A stretch of DNA of 64,000 nt from Kribbella sp. ALI-6-A (GTDB taxonomy: Bacteria > Actinomycetota > Actinomycetes > Propionibacteriales > Kribbellaceae): assembly GCF_001984195.1 (NCBI RefSeq), contig NZ_MTQN01000006.1, positions 62,001 to 126,000 of the forward strand. Reading direction: 5' to 3'. The notes beneath the pieces were generated by a model. The model was given only the letters and a program-made list of their open reading frames with translations. It was not told the origin of the DNA and searched no databases. Of this stretch, positions 27,710-35,952 are shown piece by piece. The translations under genes were made by a program, and so were the position numbers. Position 1 is the first letter of the stretch. Each line of letters begins with the position of its first letter.

Positions 27710-28458
27710 GCCAGCACCACCTGTACTCCTGCTTCGGTCAGTTGGGCCCGGGTGTGCTCGTCGGCGCTCGCCTCGGTCACCACGGTGGTCAGTTCGGACG
27801 GGTCGCAGACCTTGGCGACGCCGTGGCCGGGGAACTTGGTCGCGTCGGCCAGCAGCACCACCCGGTCGGCGGCCTGGATCATCGCGCGTTTCACCGGCAC
27901 CTCGATCATCGTGCTGTCCATCACCCGGCCGTCGGGCCGGACGCCGCTGGTGCCGAGGAACAACGTGTCGACATGAATCTGCCGCAGGCTCTCCTCGGTC
28001 AGGTAGCCGACCAGTGACCGGTAGCTGCGGCGCAGAAACCCGCCCAGCACGATCAGTTCGATCTGCTCGTCGTTCTGCAACTCCTCGAGGACCGCGAGGT
28101 TGCTGGTGACAACGGTCAGCGAGCGGCCGTGCAACTGCTGCGCCAGCCGCAGCGCGGTGGTCCCGATGTCGAGCAGCACCGACTCGCCGTCCTCGATCAG
28201 CTCGGCGGCCGCGCGGGCGATCCGGTTCTTCTCGTCGGCGCGCACCTCGCTCACCTCGGCGAACGGCTCGTCGCCGCCGTCGACGGCCAGCGCACCGCCG
28301 TACACCCTGGTCAGCCGGCCCTGCGCGTGCAACTGCTCGAGGTCGCGGCGGATGGTCGCCTCGCTGACCCCCAGCTGCGCGGCCAGCACTTTGACGCCCC
28401 CGGCCCCGTCGGCCCGGAGCGCGCGGACGATCTGGTCCTGACGCTGCTTCGGCAACAC
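27706..28458 (-). CDS. DeoR-family sugar regulator
   Basis: A 250-residue DeoR regulator. The HTH is QDQIVRALRADGAGGVKVLAA-like, with VSEATIRRDLEQLHAQGRLTRVYGGA as the recognition helix and signature. A sugar-phosphate-binding C-domain follows (VLLDIGTTALRLAQ). GTG start. Divergent from the PfkB kinase gene with a 124-bp gap containing repeated TCTGCACG boxes, and upstream of the GH4 gene. Likely represses the locus until a sugar phosphate binds. Confidence 0.92.
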   Translation of the reverse strand: MLPKQRQDQIVRALRADGAGGVKVLAAQLGVSEATIRRDLEQLHAQGRLTRVYGGALAVDGGDEPFAEVSEVRADEKNRIARAAAELIEDGESVLLDIGTTALRLAQQLHGRSLTVVTSNLAVLEELQNDEQIELIVLGGFLRRSYRSLVGYLTEESLRQIHVDTLFLGTSGVRPDGRVMDSTMIEVPVKRAMIQAADRVVLLADATKFPGHGVAKVCDPSELTTVVTEASADEHTRAQLTEAGVQVVLA

Positions 28459-28501
28459 GGAGAGACCGTATCACGCAAACTCCGTCACACTCACGCAGAT
28501 A

Positions 28502-28570
28502 TCTGCACGGGTATTGCGCGGTTTGCTCGAAAGGACCACACTGTCTGCACGAGTTTGAGCGACCGTGCAG
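28502..28570. promoter_or_regulatory. repeated CTGCACG boxes, likely DeoR operator
   Basis: TCTGCACG occurs at 28502-28509 and 28544-28551 in direct orientation, exactly 42 bp apart (about four helical turns), followed by GGGT and AGTT. An inverted copy CGTGCAG lies at 28564-28570. All fall in the gap between the divergent deoR and pfkB genes. Confidence 0.5.
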
Positions 28571-28582
28571 GAGTGTGGACCG

Positions 28583-29575
28583 ATGAGCGAGCTGGATGTC
28601 GTAGTCTCCGGCCTGGTCTTCCACGACCTCGTGCTCGGCCTGCCCACTGCTCCGCGCCCCGGCACCGAGGTCTGGGCGACCGACTCGGCCGAGAGCCCGG
28701 GCGGAATCGCGAACTTCGCGGTCGCCCTGGCCCGGCTCGGTCTGCGCACCGGCCTGGCCGCGGTCTTCGGCGCCGACGATCTCGGCGACCGGGTCCGCGA
28801 CCGGCTCACCCACCACGAGGGCGTCGACCTGACGCTCTCCCGCAGGCTCGACGGCTGGCAGACCCCCCTCACGGTGGCTCTTGCCTATGACAACGACCGG
28901 GCACTGGTCACCAGGGGTACCCCTCCCCCACTGTCGGCCGACGAGCTGATCACCACGCCGCCGGCCGCCCGCGCGGTCGCCGCCCACATCGGTCCCTGGC
29001 CGAACGAGTGGCTGGCGAAGTCGAAGGCGGCCGGCAGCGTGGTGTTCGCCGACGTCGGCTGGGACCCGTCGGAGCGCTGGGACCCCCAGGTCCTGGACCA
29101 GCTCCAGCACTGCGACGTGTTCCTGCCGAACGCCGGTGAGGCGATGAGCTACACCCGGACCGACACCCCGGACCAGGCGCTCACCAAGCTCGCCGAGAAG
29201 GTCCCGCTGGTGGTCGTGTCCAACGGGGACCAGGGCGCGCTCGCGCTCGACGCCGGCACCGGCGAACGGATCGCCGTACCGGCCCACCAGGTTCCGGCGG
29301 TGGACAGCACCGGGGCGGGTGACGTGTTCGCCGCCGGATTCATCGCGGCCACGCTGTGGGGTCTGCCGCTGGCCGAGCGGGTCCGGTTCGGCGCGCTGAC
29401 CGCGGCCATCTCGGTCACCCGGTACGGCGGCGCGGACGCGGCACCGACCTGGGCCGATCTCGCCGCCTGGCAGCACGACCACCCCGAAGACCAATCCCTT
29501 GCCGCGCTGGTGGCCGACCACGGCCCCGGCGCACCCATCGGAAGCGCGACTCCGCGCGACCAGTCAGGAAGGTAG
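28583..29575 (+). CDS. PfkB-family carbohydrate kinase
   Basis: A 330-residue ribokinase-like kinase that phosphorylates a sugar or nucleoside with ATP. SPGGIANFAVALARLG is the N-terminal PfkB signature and STGAGDVFAAGF the C-terminal one with the catalytic Asp. VGWDP-type sequences lie in between. ATG at 28583. It heads the operon with the sugar ABC genes, ending 4 bp before the binding-protein start, so the sugar is probably phosphorylated after import. Confidence 0.9.
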   Translation: MSELDVVVSGLVFHDLVLGLPTAPRPGTEVWATDSAESPGGIANFAVALARLGLRTGLAAVFGADDLGDRVRDRLTHHEGVDLTLSRRLDGWQTPLTVALAYDNDRALVTRGTPPPLSADELITTPPAARAVAAHIGPWPNEWLAKSKAAGSVVFADVGWDPSERWDPQVLDQLQHCDVFLPNAGEAMSYTRTDTPDQALTKLAEKVPLVVVSNGDQGALALDAGTGERIAVPAHQVPAVDSTGAGDVFAAGFIAATLWGLPLAERVRFGALTAAISVTRYGGADAAPTWADLAAWQHDHPEDQSLAALVADHGPGAPIGSATPRDQSGR

Positions 29576-29579
29576 AACC

Positions 29580-30863
29580 ATGGAGCTCTCCCGTCGCACG
29601 CTGCTCGCTGGGAGCTTCGCCGCGGTCGCCGCCGCGGCCACCGGCTGCTCGTCGAGCATGGACGCCGGCGCCGGCAAGAAGAACACGACCGGCAACCTCG
29701 CGCTGTGGTGCTGGCCCGGCGGCCTGGGCAAGTCCGTGGTCGACGACACGGTCGCGCACTTCCCCGACCAGCACATCAAGTACACCGAGATCGGCGGCGA
29801 CTTCAAGCAGAAGCTGCTGACCACGATCAACGGCGGCACCGGCATCCCGGACGTCACCGGCATCAAGGGCGAGGACATCGCCTCGCTGCTGCCGCAGGCC
29901 GAGCGGTTCGTCGACCTGAAGTCGGTCGGCGCGGACTCCGTGCTCGGCGACTACCTGGAGTGGAAGGTCAAGCAGGCCACCACGCTGGACGGCAAGGTGA
30001 TCGGGCTGCCGATCGACATCGGCCCGACCGCGCTGTTCTATCGCGAGGACGTCTTCGCCAAGGCCGGCCTGCCGAGCGACCCGGCGAAGGTCGGCGCGCA
30101 GCTGAAGACCTGGGAGGACCTGCTGGCCGCCGGGCTCGAGCTGCGTAAGGCCAACCCGAAGGCACCGATCGTCGCCGACGCGACCGACATGTTCGGCACG
30201 ATCGTCAACCAGGGCACCGAGCGCTACATCGACAAGGACAACAAGTTCATCGGCGACCAGGACCACATCCGCCGGGCCTGGGACCTGGCGGTGAAGGCGA
30301 TCACCACCAAGGTCGAGGGCCGCACCCCGGGCGGTACGCCGGACTGGAACGCCGGCCTCGACCAGGGCACGGTGCCGACCGTGACCGGCGCCGCCTGGGT
30401 CGCGCTCGACATCAAGGCCGCCTGCAAGACCAGCATCGGCAAGTGGCGGGTCGCCCCGACGCCCGGCGGCCCGGCGAACTTCGGCGGGTCGTTCCTGACC
30501 ATCACCAAGAGCGCCGCGGACCCGGCGGCCGCCTTCGAGGTGATCAAGTACCTGCTCAGCCCGGACAACCAGGCCAAGGCGTTCGCCGACGCGCAGATCT
30601 TCCCGGCCACGCCGGCCGCGTACGACAAGCCGCAGCTCAAGGCGGCCGACCCCTTCTTCGGTGGCCAGGCGACGATCGACGTGTTCGGCCCGGCCGCGAA
30701 GAACATCCCGATCGCGTACGAGGCGCCGCTGGACGCCGCGGTCGCCGCGCCGTACACGGCCGCGCTGAAGTCGGTCCAGGCCGGCAGCAAGTCGTCCGAG
30801 GTGGCCTGGCAGCAGGCGGTCTCGCAGGCGAAGCAGATCGGCAAGCGTCAGGGCGTGCAGTGA
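29580..30863 (+). CDS. ABC sugar-binding lipoprotein
   Basis: A 427-residue extracellular solute-binding protein of the family 1 (MalE-like) type. N-terminal SRRTLLAGSF gives a twin-arginine-like motif, then a lipobox AATGC with Cys23, so it is exported and lipid-anchored. Internal features include LWCWPGGLG, the typical YREDVFAKAGLP domain-crossing stretch, and TLDGKVIGLPI. It overlaps the first permease by 4 nt. It delivers an oligosaccharide to the permease pair. Confidence 0.92.
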   Translation: MELSRRTLLAGSFAAVAAAATGCSSSMDAGAGKKNTTGNLALWCWPGGLGKSVVDDTVAHFPDQHIKYTEIGGDFKQKLLTTINGGTGIPDVTGIKGEDIASLLPQAERFVDLKSVGADSVLGDYLEWKVKQATTLDGKVIGLPIDIGPTALFYREDVFAKAGLPSDPAKVGAQLKTWEDLLAAGLELRKANPKAPIVADATDMFGTIVNQGTERYIDKDNKFIGDQDHIRRAWDLAVKAITTKVEGRTPGGTPDWNAGLDQGTVPTVTGAAWVALDIKAACKTSIGKWRVAPTPGGPANFGGSFLTITKSAADPAAAFEVIKYLLSPDNQAKAFADAQIFPATPAAYDKPQLKAADPFFGGQATIDVFGPAAKNIPIAYEAPLDAAVAAPYTAALKSVQAGSKSSEVAWQQAVSQAKQIGKRQGVQ

Positions 30864-31795
30864 CGCTGACCGCGACCGCCCCGCCCCGGTCCACCGGTAC
30901 GCCGGCACCGGGGCGGCCGCGCAAGAGCATCTGGTCGTACTGGCGGTTCTACCTCGCGCTGTCGCCGTTCTATGTCCTGTTCGCGGTGTTCGGGCTGTAC
31001 CCGGTCGCCTCGACGATCCTGCTGGCCTTCCAGAAGTGGGACGGCCTGGGACCACGGCAGATGGTCGGTCTGCAGAACTTCCGGTTCCTGATCGAGGACA
31101 GCACGTTCTGGCTGTCGTTGTGGAACACGCTGGTGCTGTTCGTCATGTCGACCGCGCCGACGCTGACCATCGCGCTGGTGCTGGCGGTGATGCTGAACTC
31201 GGCGATCCGGTTCAAGGGCGTCTACCGGATCGCGTACTTCATCCCGAACATCACCTCGCTGGTCGCGGCGGCGATCTTCTTCGCCGCCGTGTTCAGCACC
31301 AACTTCGGGCTGATCAACTCCGGGCTGCGCGCGCTCGGGCTGCCGACCGAGGACTGGCTCGGGCAGCCGTGGGGCATCAAGATCGCGATCTCGACCATGA
31401 TCGTGTGGCAGTGGACCGGTTACAACACGATCATCTACCTGGCCGGGCTGCAGGCGATCCCGACCGAGCAGTACGAGGCGGCCAAGGTGGACGGCGCCGG
31501 CCCGTTCCGGACGTTCTTCTCGATCACGCTGCCGCAACTGCGGCCGGTGGTGCTGTTCACCGTGATCATCTCCACGATCGGCGGGCTGCAGACGTTCACC
31601 GAGCCGCAGGTGATGGTCGGTGAGACCGGTGGCGCCGACCAGAGCGGCCTGACCACCGTTCTGTACTTCTACAACACCGCCTTCCGGGCCAACGACTACG
31701 GCTACGCCGGCGCGATCGCGGTCAGCATCTTCTTGCTGGTGCTGCTGTTCACGGCGATCAACTGGCGGTTGTTCCGGGGAAGGAGCACCGAATGA
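30860..31795 (+). CDS. ABC sugar permease (MalF type)
   Basis: A 311-residue inner-membrane permease with about six helices. The EAA loop reads YEAAKVDGAGPFRTFFSITLP, which docks the ATPase. GTG start at 30860 overlaps the binding-protein stop. An Arg/Pro-rich N-tail of about 28 residues precedes the first helix (LALSPFYVLFAVFGLYPV). No ATPase gene follows, so a shared MsmK-type ATPase elsewhere is likely. Confidence 0.93.
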   Translation: MTLTATAPPRSTGTPAPGRPRKSIWSYWRFYLALSPFYVLFAVFGLYPVASTILLAFQKWDGLGPRQMVGLQNFRFLIEDSTFWLSLWNTLVLFVMSTAPTLTIALVLAVMLNSAIRFKGVYRIAYFIPNITSLVAAAIFFAAVFSTNFGLINSGLRALGLPTEDWLGQPWGIKIAISTMIVWQWTGYNTIIYLAGLQAIPTEQYEAAKVDGAGPFRTFFSITLPQLRPVVLFTVIISTIGGLQTFTEPQVMVGETGGADQSGLTTVLYFYNTAFRANDYGYAGAIAVSIFLLVLLFTAINWRLFRGRSTE

Positions 31796-32613
31796 ACCGG
31801 GGTCGCGGGATCCTGCTGCACGTCCTGCTGACGATCGCCGGACTGCTGTGCCTGTTCCCGTTCTTCTGGACGCTGGTGATGGCGACCAACACGACGTCCG
31901 ACATCTACCGGTACCCGCCGAAGTTCACCTTCGGCTCGCAGTTCGACGACAACGTGCGGCACGTGCTCGAGAACGTCGCGTTCTTCTCCTCGATGGCCAA
32001 CACCGCGATCGTCGCGATCAGTACGACGCTGCTGGTGCTGTTCTTCGACTCGCTGGCGGCGTTCACGTTCGCCAAGTTCCGGTTCCCCGGGCGCAAGACG
32101 CTGTTCGTCGTACTGCTGGCGACGATGCTGCTGCCCGCGCAGCTGTCGGTGGTCCCGCAGTTCCAGACCATGGTCGCGTTCGGCTGGGTCGGATCGCTGA
32201 AGGCGCTGGTGATCCCGGCGGCCGCGAACGCGTTCGGCATCTTCTGGCTGCGGCAGTACTTCCAGAACTCGGTGCACGACGAGCTGATCGAGGCGGCCAC
32301 GCTGGACGGCTGCGGCTTCCTCGGGGTGTACCGGCACGTCGCGCTGCCGTCGGCCAGGCCGGCACTGGCGTTCCTCGGCATCTTCACGTTCGTGGCGTCC
32401 TGGAACGACTACTTCTGGCCGCTGATCGTGCTGACCGATCCCGACCACCTCACCCTCCAGGTGGCGCTGTCGTCGCTGAACAAGGCGCACGGGGTCGACT
32501 ACAGCATGGTGATGACCGGCGCGCTGCTGGCGATGGTGCCGCTGGTCATCGTCTTCATCGTGTTCGCCCGGCAGTTCATCAAGGGCGCGACCGAAGGCGC
32601 CATCCGCGGCTGA
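31792..32613 (+). CDS. ABC sugar permease (MalG type)
   Basis: A 273-residue permease partner of the preceding gene, overlapping it by 4 nt (ATGA). Six or so helices and an EAA loop, IEAATLDGCGFLGVYRHVALP. The C-terminal KGATEGAIRG is the common MalG-like end. A strong hairpin follows the stop. Confidence 0.93.
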   Translation: MNRGRGILLHVLLTIAGLLCLFPFFWTLVMATNTTSDIYRYPPKFTFGSQFDDNVRHVLENVAFFSSMANTAIVAISTTLLVLFFDSLAAFTFAKFRFPGRKTLFVVLLATMLLPAQLSVVPQFQTMVAFGWVGSLKALVIPAAANAFGIFWLRQYFQNSVHDELIEAATLDGCGFLGVYRHVALPSARPALAFLGIFTFVASWNDYFWPLIVLTDPDHLTLQVALSSLNKAHGVDYSMVMTGALLAMVPLVIVFIVFARQFIKGATEGAIRG

Positions 32614-32623
32614 TCCCAGCTGT

Positions 32624-32659
32624 CCGGCGACCGCGGCTGTCCCGAGCCGCGGTCGCCGG
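32624..32659. terminator. terminator between permease and maleylpyruvate-isomerase-like gene
   Basis: A perfect 15-bp stem CCGGCGACCGCGGCT / AGCCGCGGTCGCCGG with a 6-nt loop, lying between convergent stops at 32613 and 32663. It can terminate both strands. Confidence 0.8.
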
Positions 32660-32662
32660 CGA

Positions 32663-33304
32663 TCACAGCCGGGAGGCGAGCAGGTCGGCTCCCGGACCGG
32701 TGAGCTCGGACCGCTCGACCTCGCGCCCGTTGAGCAGCCGCAGCACCGCCTCCCCCGACGCGCTGACCTCGGGGCCGTCGCCGTACGACCAGTCGTAGCC
32801 CTCGGCAACGAGGCGGACACCCGCGATCCGCTTGCGCGCGTTGCCGCCGACCACCAAGGTCAACGGCCAGCGCACCCCCAGCGACGTACCGGCCGCGGAC
32901 CGGAAGGCTTCGGCCGAGATCGACGCCGGCAAGCCCAGCGGACGTCTGATGTCGATGGCATGCACCAACGCCTCGACCAGTCCCGCAGCCACCGGTACAC
33001 CTGCCGGCAGTGCGCCGGTCCGGGCGTTGTCGCGCAGCTGCGCGAGGATCTCGTCGGTCCCGCGCCGCGCCAGGCTCCGGGTCAGCTCCGCACTCGCCTT
33101 GTTGATCCGGAAGCCCGCTTTGACCAGGTGCGTCATGGTCTGCGTCATCGGCGCGACCGGCGCCCACGCGAGATGCGCGGCGACGTCCTGAACCGTCCAT
33201 CCGCCGCACAGCGACGGCGTGGCCCACTGCGCCGGCGTCAGCGTGGCCAGCAGTTCGATCAGGTCCAATCGCTCGGCGCGAATCAGTTCCCGCAACTCCC
33301 CCAT
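32663..33304 (-). CDS. maleylpyruvate isomerase-family (DinB-like) protein
   Basis: A 213-residue protein of the mycothiol-dependent maleylpyruvate isomerase/DinB-like four-helix family. LLATLTPAQWATPSLCGGWTV-type start and VQDVAAHLAW carry the family's Trp and a His in the position of the metal ligand. LVEALVHAIDIRRPLG gives the second His cluster. Function beyond the fold is unknown. The ATG at 33304 is preferred; a longer frame to 33487 overlaps the divergent NfeD-like gene. Confidence 0.8.
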   Translation of the reverse strand: MGELRELIRAERLDLIELLATLTPAQWATPSLCGGWTVQDVAAHLAWAPVAPMTQTMTHLVKAGFRINKASAELTRSLARRGTDEILAQLRDNARTGALPAGVPVAAGLVEALVHAIDIRRPLGLPASISAEAFRSAAGTSLGVRWPLTLVVGGNARKRIAGVRLVAEGYDWSYGDGPEVSASGEAVLRLLNGREVERSELTGPGADLLASRL

Positions 33305-33404
33305 GAACGGCAGTGTGGCACTCGCCGCAGCGACCCGGAAGAGGATCGGCCGGGCGATAGGGTGCGGGAACTGGAACGGTCCGGACTGCGTCGGAAGGTA
33401 CGTC

Positions 33405-33599
33405 ATGGTGGGGAAGCGGGGACGCGTGATCGGGCGGGTCGGGCCGGGAATCGTCGGCGAGGTGATGTTGCCGGTCCGCGGTGCCACCGAGGCCTTCTAC
33501 GCTTACCCCGCGACCGACGAGGTGATCGAGGTCGGTACGCCGGTGGTGGTGGTCGACTTCGATCCGCCGCGCACGGTCTACGTCGCTCGCGCCTTCTGA
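33405..33599 (+). CDS. small NfeD-like OB-fold protein
   Basis: A 64-residue protein. GRVIGRVGPGIVGEVMLPV and GTPVVVVDFDPPRTVYV resemble the C-terminal OB-fold domain of NfeD proteins. There is no membrane segment. It starts at an ATG and ends 22 bp before the flotillin gene, with which NfeD proteins are usually paired, so they probably act together at membrane microdomains. Confidence 0.75.
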   Translation: MVGKRGRVIGRVGPGIVGEVMLPVRGATEAFYAYPATDEVIEVGTPVVVVDFDPPRTVYVARAF

Positions 33600-33621
33600 T
33601 TCATCGTTCCCTGGAGGGGAA

Positions 33622-34974
33622 ATGCTCTGGACCTACGTCATCGTCGGCGCGATCGCCCTGGTGGCGCTCCTGATCCTGTTCCGGATGGTCTGGCGGGTCG
33701 CCGAACCGAACGAAGCGCTGATCATCTCCGGCCTCGGTGCGCACTCCAGCCACGAGCAGGTCAACGAGACGCTCGGCTTCAAGATCGTCGTCGGCCGCGG
33801 CACCGCGGTGCTCCCGGGCTTCCAGACCGTACGCCGCCTGCCGCTGGACATCCGGGCCACGCCGCTGACCGTGACGTGCGTGTCCAGCCAGGGCATCCCG
33901 CTGCACATCAAGGGCGTCACGGCGTACAAGGTCGGTGACGACTACGGCTCGATCGCGAACGCGGCCCGGCGGTTCCTGGAGCAGAGCGACGAGCAGGTGA
34001 TGGGCACCATCCACGAGCTGTTCGCGGGTCACCTGCGGGCGATCGTCGGCTCGACCACGGTCGAGGAGATGCTGCACGACCGGGAGACGCTGACCACGAA
34101 CATCCGCGGCTCGCTGGCCGGCGACATGGAAAAGCTCGGCCTGGTGGTCGACTCGCTGCAGATCCAGGAGATCGACGACGAGTCCGGCTACATCAAGAAC
34201 CTCGGCCGCCCGCAGGCCGCCGCGGTCGAGGCCGCGGCCCGGATCGCGCAGGCCGAGCGGGACCGGGAGGCCACCGAGCGCGAGCAGGTCGCCGCCGCCG
34301 CGAAGGCCGCCGCCGTCCGGCAGAGCTCGATCGCCCAGGCCGGCTACCAGGCCGAGGTCGACCAGGCGAACTCGAAGGCGTCGCAGTCCGGCCCGCTGGC
34401 CGAGGCGCTGGCCCGCCAGGAGGTCGTGGTCGCCGAGACCGAGACCGCGAAGCTGAATGCGTCGCTGGCCGAGAAGCAGCTGGAGTCCAGCGTGCTGAAG
34501 CCGGCCGACGCCGAGGCGTACAAGCAGCGCACGCTGGCCGCGGCCGCGCGCGACGCGCAGATCGCCGCCGCCGAGGCGCAGGCCCGCGAGGTCACCCTGC
34601 GCGGTGAGGCGGAGGCGAAGGCCACCGAACTGACCGGTAAGGCCGAAGCGGCCGCCGTCCAGGCCAAGGCGATGGCCGAGGCGGCCGGTATCAAGGCGCG
34701 CGCCGAGGCGCTGGCCACGAACACCGACGCGGTCGTCGCCCAGCAGCTGGCCGAGGCCTACCCCGAGATCGTCCGGGCCGCGGCGTCGTCGTTCGAGAAG
34801 GTCGGCAACATGGTCGTGCTGAACGGTGCCCAGGGCATCGAGGACACCCTGGTCAAGACGATCACGATGGGCGGTTCGGGCTTCGCCCTGGCCAAGCAGC
34901 TGATCGACTCGCTCGGCACCAAGCCGGCCGACGGCCAGCCGACGCTGGAGCCGGTGAAGGACGAAACAGCCTGA
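33622..34974 (+). CDS. flotillin/SPFH-domain protein
   Basis: A 450-residue flotillin. A single N-terminal helix (about residues 3-22) precedes the SPFH domain, with WRVAEPNEALIISG and LGFKIVVGRGTAVLPG. The C-terminal half is a long Ala/Glu/Gln-rich coiled coil (AAARDAQIAAAEAQAREV) typical of flotillins. It organises membrane microdomains. It follows the NfeD-like gene, as in Bacillus YuaFGI-type loci. Confidence 0.92.
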   Translation: MLWTYVIVGAIALVALLILFRMVWRVAEPNEALIISGLGAHSSHEQVNETLGFKIVVGRGTAVLPGFQTVRRLPLDIRATPLTVTCVSSQGIPLHIKGVTAYKVGDDYGSIANAARRFLEQSDEQVMGTIHELFAGHLRAIVGSTTVEEMLHDRETLTTNIRGSLAGDMEKLGLVVDSLQIQEIDDESGYIKNLGRPQAAAVEAAARIAQAERDREATEREQVAAAAKAAAVRQSSIAQAGYQAEVDQANSKASQSGPLAEALARQEVVVAETETAKLNASLAEKQLESSVLKPADAEAYKQRTLAAAARDAQIAAAEAQAREVTLRGEAEAKATELTGKAEAAAVQAKAMAEAAGIKARAEALATNTDAVVAQQLAEAYPEIVRAAASSFEKVGNMVVLNGAQGIEDTLVKTITMGGSGFALAKQLIDSLGTKPADGQPTLEPVKDETA

Positions 34975-35116
34975 CGGTTCCGCCCGTGCGTTAACCAGTA
35001 ACTGCACCAGAATCGAATCCGTTCCTCCCTGACCAGCGATGCGTTAGCTTGAGCCATCACTCCAGGCGTCACGGACATCACCGCCCGTGACCGGTCGCTT
35101 GAGGGGACTGATTCTC

Positions 35117-35896
35117 GTGCTCAGACGGACTCTCGCTGTTCTGGCCTCGCTCCTGGTCGGTGCCGCCACGCTGGTGGCGGTACCGACCGAGGCGCAGGCC
35201 GCTCCCAACTTCAAGGCCCCGTTCCCCTGTGGTCAGCGCTGGACCTACAGCCACCACTCGGCCGAGGTCCGCCGCGCTCTCGACTTCGTCCGCGCCGACG
35301 GCGGGGTCACGAGCGGAACCCCGGTGCTCGCTTCGGCGGCCGGTGTCGCCACCCGCTACTCCCAGCCCACCGGGGCCGGCAACTACATCGCCATCGACCA
35401 CGGCGGCGGCTGGAAGACCTACTACTTCCACCTCGCCGCGTACTCCGTACCCAGCGGGGCGCAGGTCGCGCAGGGCCAGCAGATCGGGACCACCGGTAGT
35501 ACGGGCAACTCCTCCGGCCCGCACATCCACTACGAACAGCTGTACAACGGCGTCGGTCAGAACATCGTGATCAACGGTTCGGGCCTGGCCTACCCCGGCT
35601 CGTACAACCAGTACTTCCTGACCAGCGACAACGGCTGTGGAGGTGGCGGTGGCGCCTTCATGACCTGGGGCTCCGGCATCCGCGTCCGTGCGGACGCCCG
35701 GCTGAGCGCACCGGTGGTGAACACCCTCGCCGGACCGACCTCGGTCTGGGTGACCTGCCAGAAGCAGGGCGACACGGTGACCGCCGACGGCTACACGAAC
35801 AACTGGTGGTCCAAGCTGCGCGACCAGGGCGGCTTCATCACCAACATTTACATCGACCATCCCGCCGCCCAGCTTCCCGGCGTACCGATCTGCTGA
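35117..35896 (+). CDS. secreted M23 metallopeptidase with SH3-like module
   Basis: A roughly 259-residue exported peptidase. The signal peptide (LRRTLAVLASLLVGAATLV to about residue 29, ending AQA) is followed by an M23 domain. Zinc ligands are the His in SHHSAEV and Asp in RRALDF, plus HIHYE. It probably cuts peptidoglycan cross-bridges. The C-terminal about 78 residues are an SH3-like module nearly identical to the end of the amidase at 39204. The GTG at 35117 is chosen because GAGGGG lies 10 bp upstream; GTG 35087 is the alternative. Confidence 0.9.
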   Translation: MLRRTLAVLASLLVGAATLVAVPTEAQAAPNFKAPFPCGQRWTYSHHSAEVRRALDFVRADGGVTSGTPVLASAAGVATRYSQPTGAGNYIAIDHGGGWKTYYFHLAAYSVPSGAQVAQGQQIGTTGSTGNSSGPHIHYEQLYNGVGQNIVINGSGLAYPGSYNQYFLTSDNGCGGGGGAFMTWGSGIRVRADARLSAPVVNTLAGPTSVWVTCQKQGDTVTADGYTNNWWSKLRDQGGFITNIYIDHPAAQLPGVPIC

Positions 35897-35903
35897 ACCC
35901 CTT

Positions 35904-35945
35904 CCGTTGCGTCCGAAGAAGCGTTCGCTGCTTCGGACGCAACGG
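35904..35945. terminator. bidirectional terminator
   Basis: A perfect 15-bp stem CCGTTGCGTCCGAAG / CTTCGGACGCAACGG with a 12-nt loop, 8 bp after the M23 stop and 8 bp before the convergent protease stop. Confidence 0.8.
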
Positions 35946-35952
35946 TCTGTGG

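Noticed and set aside
26366..29521. Very long minus-strand frame covering the sugar kinase region
   Set aside because: Only its 3' 447 codons (26366-27709) are GH4; the rest is antisense to deoR/pfkB and Arg/Pro-rich.
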